This document shows positions 23,050 to 35,569 of a stretch of DNA of 64,000 nucleotides, one piece after another. Below the pieces are notes generated by a model, which was given only the letters and a program-made list of their open reading frames with translations, ran no database searches and was not told where the DNA came from. The position numbers and the translations under genes were made by a program. The first letter of the stretch is position 1. Every line of letters begins with the position of its first letter. This stretch comes from Circinella minor (lineage: Eukaryota > Mucoromycota > Mucoromycetes > Mucorales > Lichtheimiaceae), in assembly GCA_016758965.1 (NCBI GenBank), contig JAEPRB010000003.1, forward strand, positions 310,001-374,000. Direction: 5' to 3'.

Positions 23050-25400
23050 ATGGAGCAATTTACCATCATCACGGCGGATACTAAATCTGCATGGCAACCA
23101 ACTCCTGGTTCTTCGTCTTCTACTTATAGTCCTCTCACGCCTTTTGTTGATGAAATGCAACAGCTCAGTAATGCTCTAGAGGACAATGCTTGGCGAGATT
23201 TGTCGCAAAGCAGCCGACTTGCTTTCCACAATGCCAAATACGATCAAGCCATTGACGCTTCCACTTTAGCATTAGAGAACTTGACTCGAGCACTCGTGGC
23301 CATTTTGGATATACGGGCTGCATCTCACGGTAAAAAAGCTGAGTTTACACAAGGTTTACGAGATGCTTTTAAAATGATTGAACATGTGCCTACGTTGTCA
23401 GCTGGTTATTTAAGAGCTGGTAATCTGTATGCGATTCGTGGTAAACAAGTAGACGCAGAGCGAATATATGAGCAAGGTTTACGAGCTGTATCACCTGTTC
23501 TTGATCAAGCTGGTTATTCATTATTATCTGAACATAAAGAAGCGGCCAAAGCGCAGCAAGAGCAACGAATCAACTTTGTACATTTCCCAATAGAGATTTG
23601 TGCTCATATTTTCTCATATCTTTCTATGGATACATTATTTGGTTGCATGTCTGTATCAAGATTGTGGCGAGATACAATTTTACAATGTGCATCAGCTTGG
23701 TACCAAATTGAATTGAGTGCTTCTTCCAAATATGCCGCAAGCATGTATTATCATTTTGGATCGCTCAGCAGACATGTACGAAGTATGTCACTGGACTTGT
23801 CTTGGAGTTGCCCACCTAATCGGATCCCCAGTCAGCTGGTAAATGGAGGATTCACCAACCTTCGTACCCTGAAACTGCAGGGCAAGGATCACAATTCTCA
23901 CTTTTTCTTAATATTCATCTACTCTCTGCTTTTTACAAAATTATATATTTCGATTAAAAAAGAAAAACTAACTAATTCTTACTATTAATGATTCTAGGCT
24001 ACAAAGTTAGTTCAGAAGAGTTATCAATGACTTTACAACAAATCGGTAGTACTTTGACCTCACTTTTACTCGAATATGCTCTTTATACACCAGTGTCTCT
24101 CGGGTCCATTTTATCCATGTGCCCGAAATTAACAGAATTGAAATATTGTGGCTCCAGATTTCCAAATGTACATGATGGATCATCTTTTCCACCGGCTAGT
24201 GGATTGTTGTCACTGTATTTAAATGCGCATGATATTACTGATTCTGATTTAGAAGCAGTTTTACGTTGCTGTCCAAAGCTCCGTAACCTCGCCGTATATG
24301 GATGTGAACCCGAAGGAATGCGAATAATTGATCGATATTGCAATGATCTTCAACAATTACGATTTAACTCATTACATGGACGAAGTAGCATTAGTCGTAG
24401 TATTGCCAGTAATAACAATAATAATATGTTAACGACATATTCATCATCATTATCGACAACATCAACAATATCATCATCGGCAACACAAAAAAATAAGAAC
24501 GTATATAAAAATATAAATATTACAGCAAAAGGATTACGAGTCGTTGATATTGGTGATGTGGAAGGAAGTACAGCACAATATTTAGCAGATATGTTACGAA
24601 AAGGCGATAAACATACGTTGGAGGAACTTTACATGGCTATGCATGAGCAACCCGGACCAAGCCGGCAATGGCGTGATCTTCTCTCTAATTTTGATACCCA
24701 ACGACTTGTCAAATTCGGTTGTAAAGTAAAACATAGTATGCATACAATTGTTGCTGGATTAATACGCCAATCCAGGACACTCCAAGATATTTCTTTTTGG
24801 GATTCAGAGTTAATAAGCATTGATATTTTTGACGCCATGATTACTTTACCTAGACTTCATCGATTACACCTAGCAACCATTGATGAGATCAGTGATGCGG
24901 GTATCCGTCATTTTTTCAACAGTCATATTGCATTTGGCTACTCATCTCCTTTACGAGCCTTTGAATTAGAATACATTCTTGATTTAACGAACCCAGCTCT
25001 TAGTATGCTTGCGGATATCTTAACATTACAATACTTGCGACTTTGTGATTGTGATGAAATTACAACTTCAGGAATGACACGATTTTCGGAGAAGTTGAGT
25101 TTATCCAATTCGTTAATAAACTTGGAATTATGCAAAATGGATTGCGTGAATGACAAGGTAATCCGTGCATTAAGTGGGATCAGTAGTCTTCAACATATGA
25201 AAATGATGTGTTTGGATAATGTAACGGATCAGGGTGTCTGGGATATCTTGGATCGATCGACCTCGATACGTTCGATTGACATCTCTTGTTGTTTTGCTGT
25301 ATCTGCCTTTGTTGTGGATAGAGTCAAACAAAAGTTACAAGTACGAAAGGAACTACGAAATTGTGAATGTTCGACGACAACGGATCCATCACGAATATAA
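23050..25400 (+). CDS. TPR/F-box/leucine-rich-repeat protein (Pof3/Dia2-like)
   Basis: Predicted substrate adaptor of an SCF (Skp1-Cul1-F-box) ubiquitin ligase. Two exons, 23050-23881 and 23998-25400; 2235 nt, 744 residues. Residues about 46-160 resemble tetratricopeptide repeats (YDQAIDASTLALENL; AGYLRAGNLYAIRG; DAERIYEQGL). Residues about 174-215 form an F-box (NFVHFPIEICAHIFSYLS..). The rest is LRR of the cysteine-containing type (LEAVLRCCPKLRNLAVYGC; LQYLRLCDCDEITTSG; IRSIDISCC). This order matches fission yeast Pof3 and budding yeast Dia2. The single intron starts with GC (CTGCAGG|GCAAGG, 23882) and ends ttctag at 23997; no GT donor keeps the LRR in frame. A LINE tail ends 20 bp upstream, so leader and core promoter are probably partly element-derived. 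Target unknown. Confidence 0.85.
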
Positions 25401-26609
25401 AAAGTAAAAGTGGTTTTTTATTATTATTTTACTCAACTTGCAGTAGTATACTGAATAATAATTTTATTTTCTTTCTTTTTTCCTTGGAAAGGAATGATGT
25501 ATGTTTCTATAACTAGAATTTAATATCCTCATCCCCCCCCTCCTTTTTTTTTACTCTCAAATTACTTACTATTTTTTGCATATCCATTATTCATTATTAC
25601 CCCACATATTACAAAAAAAGTCATGCACCTAACAACAAACATACACACGTACATATATACATACATACAAACACTGTATACGTATTACAATTATTATTAT
25701 TATTATTCCTATTTTTTTAAAACACAACATTTTGAATCAGAAAAGAGAGAGCAGGTTTCTCCTTTGCTAGTTCTATATAACGTTTTTCCTTTTTTTATAA
25801 AAAAAAAGTCGCTGAATTTCACAATTTATATAATATATAGACGTATTATCCGCTTTTTTTTAAGATGGTGATCTGTACTCACATGCGTTTATCATGATTG
25901 TAGTTGTCAAAAAGTGTAAAAGTAGCTTAGTAACTGGATAAGATGAATATAACTAGCTACACATTGTTTTTTTAATACACGTCATTGAAATACAATTCTT
26001 TATTGAAGCAAAATAGGCTATATAGATGTAAAAGAAGCCGTCTGAATGTTAATGTTTGTTGTTTCCAGGCACAAATCGGACTGAAGCAATTCAAATATTA
26101 TATCGCTATGACACCCATCCAAAAGGTATCAAGTGGGAAATAGTCAGACTTCTATTTTGAATTTAAAAGAGGATTGTTTTAATTTGTTCCGCGTTATTTC
26201 AACAACAAACTATTTGTATCTTTGATCGGGGTTTTTTAATGTAAAATACTTATTGATTTACAGATTTTTACTTTATGTCACTTTTCACGCAATGTTTGAT
26301 ATATCATTATATTCTTTTTATAGATAGAGTACCTTTAATGAAGTAATTAAAGAAAAACGCCCACACAATCACATTAGCAAAAAAAAGAAAACTTAATCGT
26401 TTGTACAACCCGAGGAGTTCCGATAAAAACAGGAATTTTTGTCGCGTAAAATCCACTTTTTATAGTTTTTTGCGGCCAATTTGCTAATTTTGGTAACTAC
26501 CAGTCACCTCATCGGAGCCCAGTGTGCAGCGTTTTTCACCATCCCCTGTTTATCTAAAGGATCATATCTGGGCATTTACACCTCTTCTTTTTCTTTATTC
26601 TTTACAAAA
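25401..26609. other. Intergenic, with an orphan exon-like frame
   Basis: Mostly T-rich and A-rich tracts with triplet repeats, no full gene. At 26069-26160 a 30-residue frame follows a clean acceptor (tttccag) and reads TNRTEAIQILYRYDTHPKGI and onward to a TGA. It looks coding but has no upstream partner that I could find. The last 100 bases are the NDK promoter and leader. Confidence 0.4.
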
Positions 26610-27902
26610 ATGTTCGCTCGCTCCTTCGTTCGCGCTGGTAAAATATCACTTTTTTTGCTGCATTTTTTTAAAGTACAATATGCTTCTTATCAATGATTCT
26701 AACTATTTGGATAAATGATCTATAGTTAGACCCGCTGCTTCTTCCATCAAGGGTAAATAGGCTACTTTTTATTATCCAACAAAATGTAATATAGAACACG
26801 TCCTAACATAGTTTTCCCTTTCATCTTATAGCTCGTGCCTTTACTACTGGTGCCCGTGCTTCTGCTGCTGCTGGCTCCCGTATGGCTACTTTCGCCACTG
26901 CTGGTGCCATCGCCACTGGTGCTGCTACTTTCGCCTACTACCAAAGTAATTTTTTTTTTGCAATTTGATGCTTAAAATTAGTATTTTATACCACGTGTTT
27001 TCCCGCAAAGAAAAAGTTCTAAAAATATAAAAAAAAAATTACTTTATTGTTTTAATTAGACGCTCAATCTCCCATCCAAGCTGACTCCAAGCCCATTGCT
27101 GGTGTCAAGTAAGTATATTTATAAATACATATATCTTTTCTATATTATATTATTTTATTTTATCTTTTTGGGTGGAAGGAGTTTTTATCTAATATATATA
27201 TTGGTTGGAAATCGTATTTTTATTATCAGGGGAAGTTTCAGTGAACGTACTTTCATTGCTGTCAAGCCTGATGGTGTTCAACGTGGTTTGGTTGCCAAGG
27301 TCATCGCTCGTTTCGAAGAACGTGGTTACAAGCTTGTTGGTTTGAAGGCCATTGTTCCTTCCAAGGAATTGGCCGAGGAACATTATGGTGATCTTAAGAG
27401 CAAGCCTTTCTTCGGTGGTCTTGTTGACTACATGACTAACGGCAAGGTAAATAAAAAAAATAATTAATTAAATTCACTCGAAGGAACAAGTAAAAAGAGG
27501 CTTGCGCACTTTTTTGAATATAAGGAAAAAGATAATCTTATTTGTTACGATATTTAGGCTCCCGTTGTTGCTATGGTCTGGGAAGGCAAGGATGTCATCC
27601 GCCAAGGTCGTGTCATGATTGGTGCTACCAACCCTCTTGATGGTAAGAAATACTTTGTTTTGTATAAGATAATCTCTTTCAATTGTGAACACTTTGTCTA
27701 ACACGTTTTTTATTTAATAAACCACATAGCTGCTCCTGGTACCATCAGAAACTCCTACTGTCAAGTTATTGGCCGCAACATTGTCCACGGTTCCGATTCC
27801 TTTGAATCTGCTGAAAAGGAAATTAGCTTGTGGTTCGGCAAGGCTGGTGAACTTATTGACTGGACCTCTGCTAACGAACAATGGATCTTGTCGGACAACT
27901 AA
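26610..27902 (+). CDS. Mitochondrial nucleoside diphosphate kinase
   Basis: Transfers the gamma phosphate of ATP to other (d)NDPs through a phosphohistidine. Seven exons: 26610-26637, 26726-26752, 26832-26945, 27060-27108, 27230-27446, 27558-27642, 27730-27902; 693 nt, 230 residues. Residues 1 to about 75 are an Arg/Ala/Ser-rich presequence (MFARSFVRA start) with a hydrophobic segment ([17 protein letters not shown]), typical of mitochondrial import and possible inner-membrane anchoring. The NDK domain starts at [15 protein letters not shown]. The active-site loop [16 protein letters not shown] carries the catalytic His. Codons are strongly biased to GCT/GCC, GGT, AAG and CGT, unlike neighbouring genes, which suggests high expression. 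The many tiny 5' exons were assigned by phase and splice signals. Confidence 0.92.
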
Positions 27903-28143
27903 ACTTGTTTGATGTCTAGCTATTCCTTAAATATTTGTACATCTCGCATTTGCATTTCATATCAACAAAATAAAAAATAGAAAAAAAAAAGAAGCCGGGA
28001 TTTTGGGTTTTTTATAATGGTTGATGTAATGATGTGAGTGATGACCAGGATTATAACGACGTGCAATATATGGTTTTGGTTTTGGTTTTTTGATGAATTA
28101 TAATATGATTCTCGTTGTTTAACTTAAATAGTATCACGGTATT

Positions 28144-28320
28144 ATGGAAGGGATTTGTTCGTTTAAACGTGCCTTTAAAGAAGACAAAGTATCAGGGTTA
28201 GGTATCAATTATAATTTATCCATAACTACATTTGTATCTCGTTTATACAAGGTTGGCAGGAACATTTACTTTGCACTGATCAATGGAGGCTTCCGCTTCA
28301 AAACAACGTGGGATACATAA
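28144..28320 (+). CDS. Short hypothetical ORF (58 aa)
   Basis: ATG at 28144 to TAA at 28318-28320. It starts MEGICSFKRAFKEDK and ends GGFRFKTTWDT. It is longer than expected by chance for this AT-rich block and has mixed, protein-like composition. There is no recognised family, no clear promoter and no adjoining exon. It could equally be a gene fragment. Confidence 0.2.
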   Translation: MEGICSFKRAFKEDKVSGLGINYNLSITTFVSRLYKVGRNIYFALINGGFRFKTTWDT

Positions 28321-30383
28321 TAGATACAAGTTATTTCAAGTCTCTGTATTCTATCATGTTCACCGCTGTAAAAAGTTAGGACGTATTATAGTCATTTCTT
28401 AAGATTGTTTGCTTTTTGGTAATCATTTCCTATATATTCCTCTGTCACACATTTATACCATTTATAGCAAAGCCTTAACTCTATTATTTTTTTTTGTCTG
28501 TAGTATTCTGTTGAAGTAGAACCTTATTACCATTTTTAGCAAGTGATCATCTCACATACTCTTCTTACCATTGGTATCCCTCATGCTGTTTTTTGTCAAT
28601 TAGATGCTGTAGTGTGTCCCATTGCATGGAAATGCAGGTATATCAGCAAAGTTTGGTTAAGGACATATGTTATCTTTAAATTATAACAATAATAGTGGAG
28701 AAAGAAACTTGTCAATGAATAATCTATCTAAATATAGTAAACAAGTTGTGACATAATTTCACTCCAAATTTGGCATTTTCTTCTTTTATAATCTTCTTTC
28801 ACATCTGTCTCCGTAGGATTATACTCATAATGACACTCTTTCAAATCAGCCGTTTTTACTAATAAAGAGAGACAAATTCGTCGCAGTCGGATGATAAGTG
28901 TTAACTTCGCCTGACTCGATAGTACGATAGTCGTTTATAGCATCATATTTCGGTCGTTATATAGTGTAACGTCTTTATACTGCCGTTACTTTTATTTTAA
29001 CTAAAAAATATTATTATTAGTATTAGTATTACCAATATTATTATTGTCACTAAAATCATTATTACTATCATTGTTTTCTTCCTTTATCACATGTTCTAGC
29101 TACAAATAATTCTTATAATTAGTTATCTTTTACATGACACCCCTTTTACATAATTTGATTGGACTCCGCCATCTTTTCACAAGAGCAATTGTAACCTTTT
29201 ACAAAAGCTGTTGATTGTTTTTACAAACGTTATTGACTATTTCTACAGAAGCAAATAGGATAAATACTCATCCTTTTTTTCTACTTTTAGTTTCTTTTCT
29301 TCAGTTTTCTTTTACTTTAAGTTTTATCTTTACGTACTCAATTTTATCTTGTTGTCTTTTAAATAAATTATCTTTTATAAATAAATCTATTTATTTGATT
29401 TTCTTTTCGTAATTTTATTAAGACTTCTCTTTTTGTGGATTCAGAGGTACAATTCCTGAATATTAGAACTCCCATATACCATCTCCTATAATTATTACGC
29501 TAATTATAACCTTTATTCTATCTTTTTAACATATTCACATTAATTTCATATAACGAAGCTCTTTGTCATAACACGGAACGCTTCAATAGTTAATGGTGAT
29601 CTGTTGCTAATAAAGACAAGAGAATTACTCACAACGACCATATTAAAGTCCTATTTGGATCATCCTCTAATCTGTATCTTCATTCACTGCATTGTATAAT
29701 ACGTACGTAAATATTTTTGTGGCCAAACAATCACACATTGATACTGTCTAATTTTTCAGTGATATGGACCTATGAAGAATAAAATGTAAATTTTGAAACA
29801 AAAAAAGAGAAGACGCTTTACCAACAACTCCATACAAACTTAAAGCCGCTCTATCACCTCTTTTTTTTTACGACCTTAAAAGTGAATAACCCTACAAATC
29901 TATGATCATTAATTTTGCCACCACTTTTCTCTGTTTCTCTTTATCATCTTATATAAATATACTGAAGTTTTTGTAATAAAAGAGTCGTTAGTAACCCCAT
30001 TAAGTCAAACGCCGTCAGATTGCAAAATTATACTCTGCTTTAAGCTAATTTGAATAATATATACGTATACATCTGAGAAATGTACATAATTTTGAAGTTT
30101 ATAACACTGATTATCAGTACGTAGCGGAATATATATAGAACTAAGTTCTTATAGTTCATTCATAAAAAGAAACACACATTTCACAATAAGTTTCTATTTT
30201 GCAAGAATACGTAGCAGACATTACTACTGTTTTTTATGTTCCCAGTCATAGCACTTAAAAAAACTCTTCTTATTATAGTTAGAGGATGAATTTGTGGTAT
30301 GGCCTTTAATGTGCGATATTTCAACTATCCAGTTACTCGAGTTATATTTGCAACTTGTTATACTTGCTGGCTGCCCCGAATCC

Positions 30384-30387
<4 letters not shown>

Positions 30388-30430
<43 letters not shown>
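30388..30430. repeat. Poly(T) tract, 43 bases
   Basis: An uninterrupted run of T on the plus strand (poly(A) on the minus). The longest homopolymer in the window. It could be a slipped microsatellite or the 3' tail of a retroposed transcript on the minus strand; I see no clear flanking duplication. Confidence 0.9.
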
Positions 30431-30433
<3 letters not shown>

Positions 30434-31215
30434 TGGCCTCATTTCCTTGACAATTTGAGATATTTTGTATTTGTTGATCATTTGCCGCGCTACTGCATAT
30501 TGCCTAGTATTTTGTTTGAGAAACATATACGTAGCTAACAAAATTAATGAAACGAAAATAATAACATGAAGTTATTACTTTCTATTCGTCGATCAGCATT
30601 TATTTTACTCATCTATCACTGAAAACAGCGCCATGGAAGTGAAAGTACTATGATTATCAAAGCACGTGGAGTAGTAATCATAATGAATGTCTCTTAATTG
30701 CAAAGCTTTGGAAGACTACGTAAGTACTTTCATTTTACAACTCTTTTCTTGGTCCAATATCTATATATATATCACCAACTTTTTATTTTGCTCCCTTAAT
30801 TATATAACATCATCCAAGCAATCCGTCTTATATTATAAATTATGTCGATTAGAATACTGTGTGGATAAATTAAAAAATTGTTTTTTCTTCTTTTTACTTG
30901 TTGATAAGGAGAAACCTGTTGTTCATATAAACAATAATCGTTTTACAAATTAAACTATATATTGTGCCGACCAAATTGTTCCCCATTGTGGTGGTAATGT
31001 GATCATAATTTCCTTATATGGCTATTTTCAATTATTACTGCCACAGGCAGTTGAAAGAAGAAGAAAAAAAATTGTACGTACGCCAGGTAATAATGAAACA
31101 TATCAAGCTGTTTAAAAAAATCAATTAATTGAACATAAATGCACGTCTTTTACTCCTGGTCACGTTGACGTAATAACAACACCAAACAATTACGTATTAA
31201 TTATGATAAGGCATA

Positions 31216-31276
31216 AATATTGGCTTTTTCTAATGATGATTGTTCGCGGCCGGATTATTAGGAAAAATCCAATATT
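31216..31276. repeat. Imperfect inverted repeat (hairpin)
   Basis: The left arm AATATTGGCTTTTTCTAATG pairs with the right arm, whose reverse complement is AATATTGGATTTTTCCTAAT. A GC-rich loop region (gcggccgg, about 31245-31252) lies between. No transposon-like target duplication seen. Confidence 0.6.
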
Positions 31277-32819
31277 AGCCACGTTGTTCTACTTGCCTTT
31301 ATGAATTGTTCCTGCATAAAGTAATCTTTGAGTAACGGCAACCCGATCAATTTCATGAAAAATGAAAGCGCGGAATTGAAACTTCTTCTTCCTTGTTGTC
31401 AAGTATCTCCTTTCCCTTCATAATATTTATCTTTGAGGCTGAAGCATCATACACAATAAGAATGATTTAACCCAGCTCATTAATTATCAAAAGACTTTCC
31501 TTTCTTTTCGTATTGTTCGCCAAATAGTATAATCCGGGAACCTGTCTACGTAGTATAACGTTATATCTTTACTCTGATTAACATTAACATTAGTCTCTGT
31601 TGTTATTGTGAGAATCCCGAAAGATAGTTTTAGTGAAATTCACAAAATATACATAATGAGATATAACTCAATGCTTTATACTATAACAATATTTATTTCC
31701 ATTTTTTTTACAGTGATCCTTTTTACTATGACACATATTTATATATTGTAGTTGTATAAAAATGAATAGAAAACCATTAAATAAACACCCATATTTAGGC
31801 AACAAGGCAACAAGAATGGAAGGTAATAAGTCCTTATCAGGCATAAAACAATATTATCAAAGTAGCTTTCTAATGTTGTCCCACGGTACCCTTGATTACT
31901 GGCTGCCGTTATTAAAAAGTTGTATGTACAAACAAATCACATTTGTTACACTTGAATGGCTTTTTTCTTCTTCAGCCGCATGATGAAATAGTATCCAAAT
32001 AGTCAAAATTAAACTATTTCGTTTGTTTCAATATATGTCGTATGTCAAAAAATGGTTGTAATTACTACTTCATATATATATATGAGTCTTAGAAATAATA
32101 AAAAGATGTTTTATAGCAATAAACAATTGCCGTTGTGTCTGCGTGCGATTGATATAATCAAAAGCCCTTTTTGTTCGTTTAGACCAAGCCTCGGAGTTTA
32201 AGTTACACAATGCCCCCATTTCTGGGATCTTTCTTTGGATGCTCCTAATTAGATTTAAAACGTAAACCAGCGCCAAACAGTTACAGAAAAAAAAATGTTT
32301 AAAGATCTAAATAAACTCAGAGACGCAAGTTTTTTCTACTTTCATCATAAAAAAGGAATGTCGTTCAAATAATATTATAAAATAGAAAAAAAAAATTCAT
32401 GTTGTTACACACAGTCATCTCATCATCGCTTCATTAGATAATAATTTATCAACCCATCTCACTAATAACTATTGCAATAAAATATTTTATCTATTGCTTT
32501 TTTTAACATTGGTACGATCATTTATAGCTGTCATTGATGACGGATTTAGATGATTCCACTGATTCCATTGGAAAAATTAACATTATAATCGTGGTTCCTC
32601 AGATCAACGTTGTTACCATTGCTACAGTAAGATGAAAAAAAATATATAAAAGGACGAGACTAATTCCATTTAATTTTTTTTTCTAACTCACATAACGACA
32701 CAATCCATTTGGTATTACTTTTTTACTTATTTTTTTTAAAAAAAAACAAAAGCGTTGATCGCAAACCCCGTCCTTTCACTTTTATTTTGTACATTTTTTT
32801 TTATTCGTTACATATTATC

Positions 32820-33825
32820 ATGATGTCGAACCACCATTCCATTCTTTTTTTCACAACCATTTTGATTTCTTTGATGCTGGTCATTATGTCGAGTAGTTCA
32901 TCGGCTGCGCCGATTGTTGAACGTCGAGGTATTAGTAGTTGCTACAAGAAAGGCAACTCAAAATTGACAATGTACGTAAAACAATATCATATCATCATCA
33001 ATGCAAAATACTCATGACAATAACTAATATTGATTATATATTATATTCTGTAATGTCAATAGGTATTGGATTCCTAAAGAAGGTGATAAAGATATGACGA
33101 ACGACGGCAAGTCAGTCACATTATCTGGACGCAAGAACAAGAGTCTTAAAGCAAGTAATGGCAAGAGTATTGCAAAAGTTTCAAGTGTTACATACGATGT
33201 ATGTGTAGAATTTAAACACTTCCATTCAAAAAGAAAAAGACTATTATATGATATAAAGATACTATGATAGGCTGGTTATTAACAAATTTATTTCTATTAT
33301 CAAACTATAGAAATTCCAAATGGAAGGCACTGGATTATTGAAAAGCGGAGTAATGGTAAATTTAGGCGAAAGTAACAACGTATTTATGAAATTGAACCGC
33401 AAAAAAACACCTTATGGTCTTGGTGATAATGGTAATGCCTTGGAGCCTTATGTTAGCGTTGCATCTAATGATTTGAAAAGAGGTACCAAATTATATATCA
33501 AAGAGCTCGACGGCTTAAAATTACCTGATGGCGGTACTCATAATGGATGTGTTCGTGTCGATGATAAAGGTTGGAGTTTTTCTGGTTGCCAACTTGATTG
33601 GTTCGTGCTGCGTAAGTTATTTATATTATTGTCATCGCCATATCTACCTTTTTCTTAGCATAGAAGAAAACATAAACTAATTTTAGTGATATTTCTCAAA
33701 AAATAGGATATACTTCGTACAAGACTCTTGTTGATAAAGTCGGTGATGAAATTACAGCTGTTGAAAAAAACTGTAAAATCAAGAACTACGCTACAAAGCA
33801 AACTCAAAGATGGGCGGTATTGTAA
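32820..33825 (+). CDS. Secreted double-psi beta-barrel (3D-domain) protein
   Basis: Four exons: 32820-32971, 33063-33198, 33311-33611, 33707-33825; 708 nt, 235 residues. The N-terminus is a signal peptide: a hydrophobic core (ILFFTTILISLMLVIM) then SSSSSAAP, followed by a dibasic ERR that could be a Kex2 site. The mature part matches the fungal 3D/RlpA-like barrel pattern: TMYWIPKEGD, MEGTGLLKSGVMVNLGE, YVSVASND, GTKLYIKELDGLKLPDG, HNGCVRVDDKGWSFSG and LDWFV. The conserved Asp-rich HNGCVRxDD segment is present. Proteins of this fold act at cell walls or as secreted effectors; the exact role here is unknown. It stands alone between gene-poor stretches. Two adjacent ATGs open the frame; I use the first. 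Confidence 0.85.
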
Positions 33826-35325
33826 ATAATAGTTAAATGTATAGAAGATCCAATAAAAAAAAAGCTTTTTGTATTTTTTCGATTGATAAACAACATTTTA
33901 TGGCTTGTTGTACCTTGCACCATGTTGCTATCGTGAGCATATAGCGCTTTTACTTGTCTGTACATATTACATATTCTGTTCAAGTAATTATAGAAGCACT
34001 TCCCACCACGATCACTGAATATGAATAATGCTATGTATAGAAATGTATGAATCCACAGATCAACTTGAAGAATGAGTTAACTTGACAATGTTTTGGACGG
34101 CAAAATATAAAAATTATAAAAATAAAATGTATTTGTTGGGTTCTATGAATACAATTTTTACGTATTTCATTAGCGAATGACTGCTTTTATAGTGGGTGAT
34201 ATATGTCAATTTTTCAGCTCTTGTTATCGCACCGCAGCGATTAGTCAAAATTTGCACTAATCATATTAATAAAACCTTTACCAATGAAAGAAAAGGGCAG
34301 TAGTATATTAGCGATTTACGTACTCTACACGTATTACGACAAATAAAAAAAAAGTAGTAAAAGCGGTAGCTACGTAGTATATATGGTAACTGCTTTTAGG
34401 TATATATGATCTATGCAAGTATAGGCCTATGCCTATGAGTGAGTTCGTTCACTTCAACAATCTTAATCTTATATATAATACGTACGTAGATTGATATGTA
34501 ATTTGATTTAGATCACGATTATATGTTTAATATTGATATATATTACGTATTGATATAAAATATTTCTCCTATTTTGTTTAAGATGATAAAATAAGCATCG
34601 ACCAGGCCACCTTTTCTTATAATCAAATATACCGCTCAACAGCAACAACTCCATACGTTTATTTATCAGTGGGTAATGATGGTACAAATTGTTTATTTAT
34701 AATACGTGATAACAATGATATAGTAGAAAGTAAAAATAATCATAATAATGTTAACAGTAACAATTCTAATAATAGTAAAAAAAAATGAGCAATGATGTTG
34801 TATTAAGCGCATATTATAGATTGCACGATTATAAGTATAAATCCCTCAAATAGCTCCACTCGACATTATAAGGTAATTTTTTATACGGATGCTTTGTAAT
34901 TCAAAAAAGAAAAAGAAGGAGACAAAGAAGAGGATATCTTGGCAGAACGTACGTAACACGCTCATATCCGTATAAAGAAAAAGTATATACAGTACATATA
35001 ACTGATTGTAATATCTCAATATATATATATAATGAAGAAACACACTTGGCTCGTTATTGTAATTTATGTACAGTACGTAATTCTTTATTTTGGTCTGCTT
35101 GCCTGGCTCGAGCATGTATATGATTACCATTCGCTACAGTATAATAATATTCAATATAACAAGATTTCGACATATTACATATACGTTTTTTGGGTTATGT
35201 GATGGGTTAAGCGAGAAATTATTAGAAAATTCCATACGGGCATAAACGCTCTTGGTACACATATGCTTTTTAGGTCGCACATAGGCGTTAAATCATGATT
35301 TCATTGGCTGAAATTGTTGCTTAAC
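33826..35325. other. Intergenic AT-rich stretch
   Basis: No gene supported. Polyadenylation-like aataaa motifs follow the secreted-protein gene (33851, 34120). ATAATA-rich triplets and TACGTA motifs are frequent. The minus-strand frame at 34846-35130 is low-complexity and unconvincing. Confidence 0.5.
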
Positions 35326-35569
35326 TTATAAAATGATTGGCCCCAGGTACTTTAACACGGCCGGTTTTTTGAGAATTTCTGAAATAGTGAACTGACCAAG
35401 AGGAGTGTTGGAATCCCACTTTCCTTTGCCTACTACTTGTATTTCACCAGTTTCCGTAGAATTATAAACAATAGAAAGTTTTTGGGATTCGATAAAAAGA
35501 GACTGAAGAGTTTTGTTCTTGTGAACACCAGGATTGGTGATACATGATGATCTAATGACAATTCGCTCA
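35326..35569 (-). pseudogene. Orphan terminal-exon-like frame, unidentified
   Basis: On the minus strand a stop-free frame with protein-like composition runs from about 35569 to the TAA at 35326-35328. It includes RIVIRSSCITNPGVHKNK, LSIVYNSTETGEIQVVGKGK, and WDSNTPLGQFTISEIL before a short Pro/Leu-rich end. There is no ATG; the frame stays open upstream to about 35650 through a Tyr-rich (TAT repeat) stretch. It looks like the last exon of a gene or a fragment left after rearrangement. I do not recognise it. Confidence 0.35.

Larger units (their letters stand above)
27903..32819. other. 5-kb gene-poor AT-rich block
   Basis: I found no supported gene. It holds one short open frame (28144-28320), a 43-T homopolymer (30388-30430) and an inverted repeat (31216-31276), annotated separately. 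The open frames at 30224-30541 and 30299-30538 arise from the homopolymer. The 31762-31983 frame has no recognisable feature. Confidence 0.5.

Noticed and set aside
30224..30541. Poly-Lys / poly-Phe frames on both strands
   Set aside because: Produced by the 43-T homopolymer; no other coding signal.
31762..31983. 73-residue plus-strand frame in the gene desert
   Set aside because: No domain, no splice context and no composition difference from surroundings.
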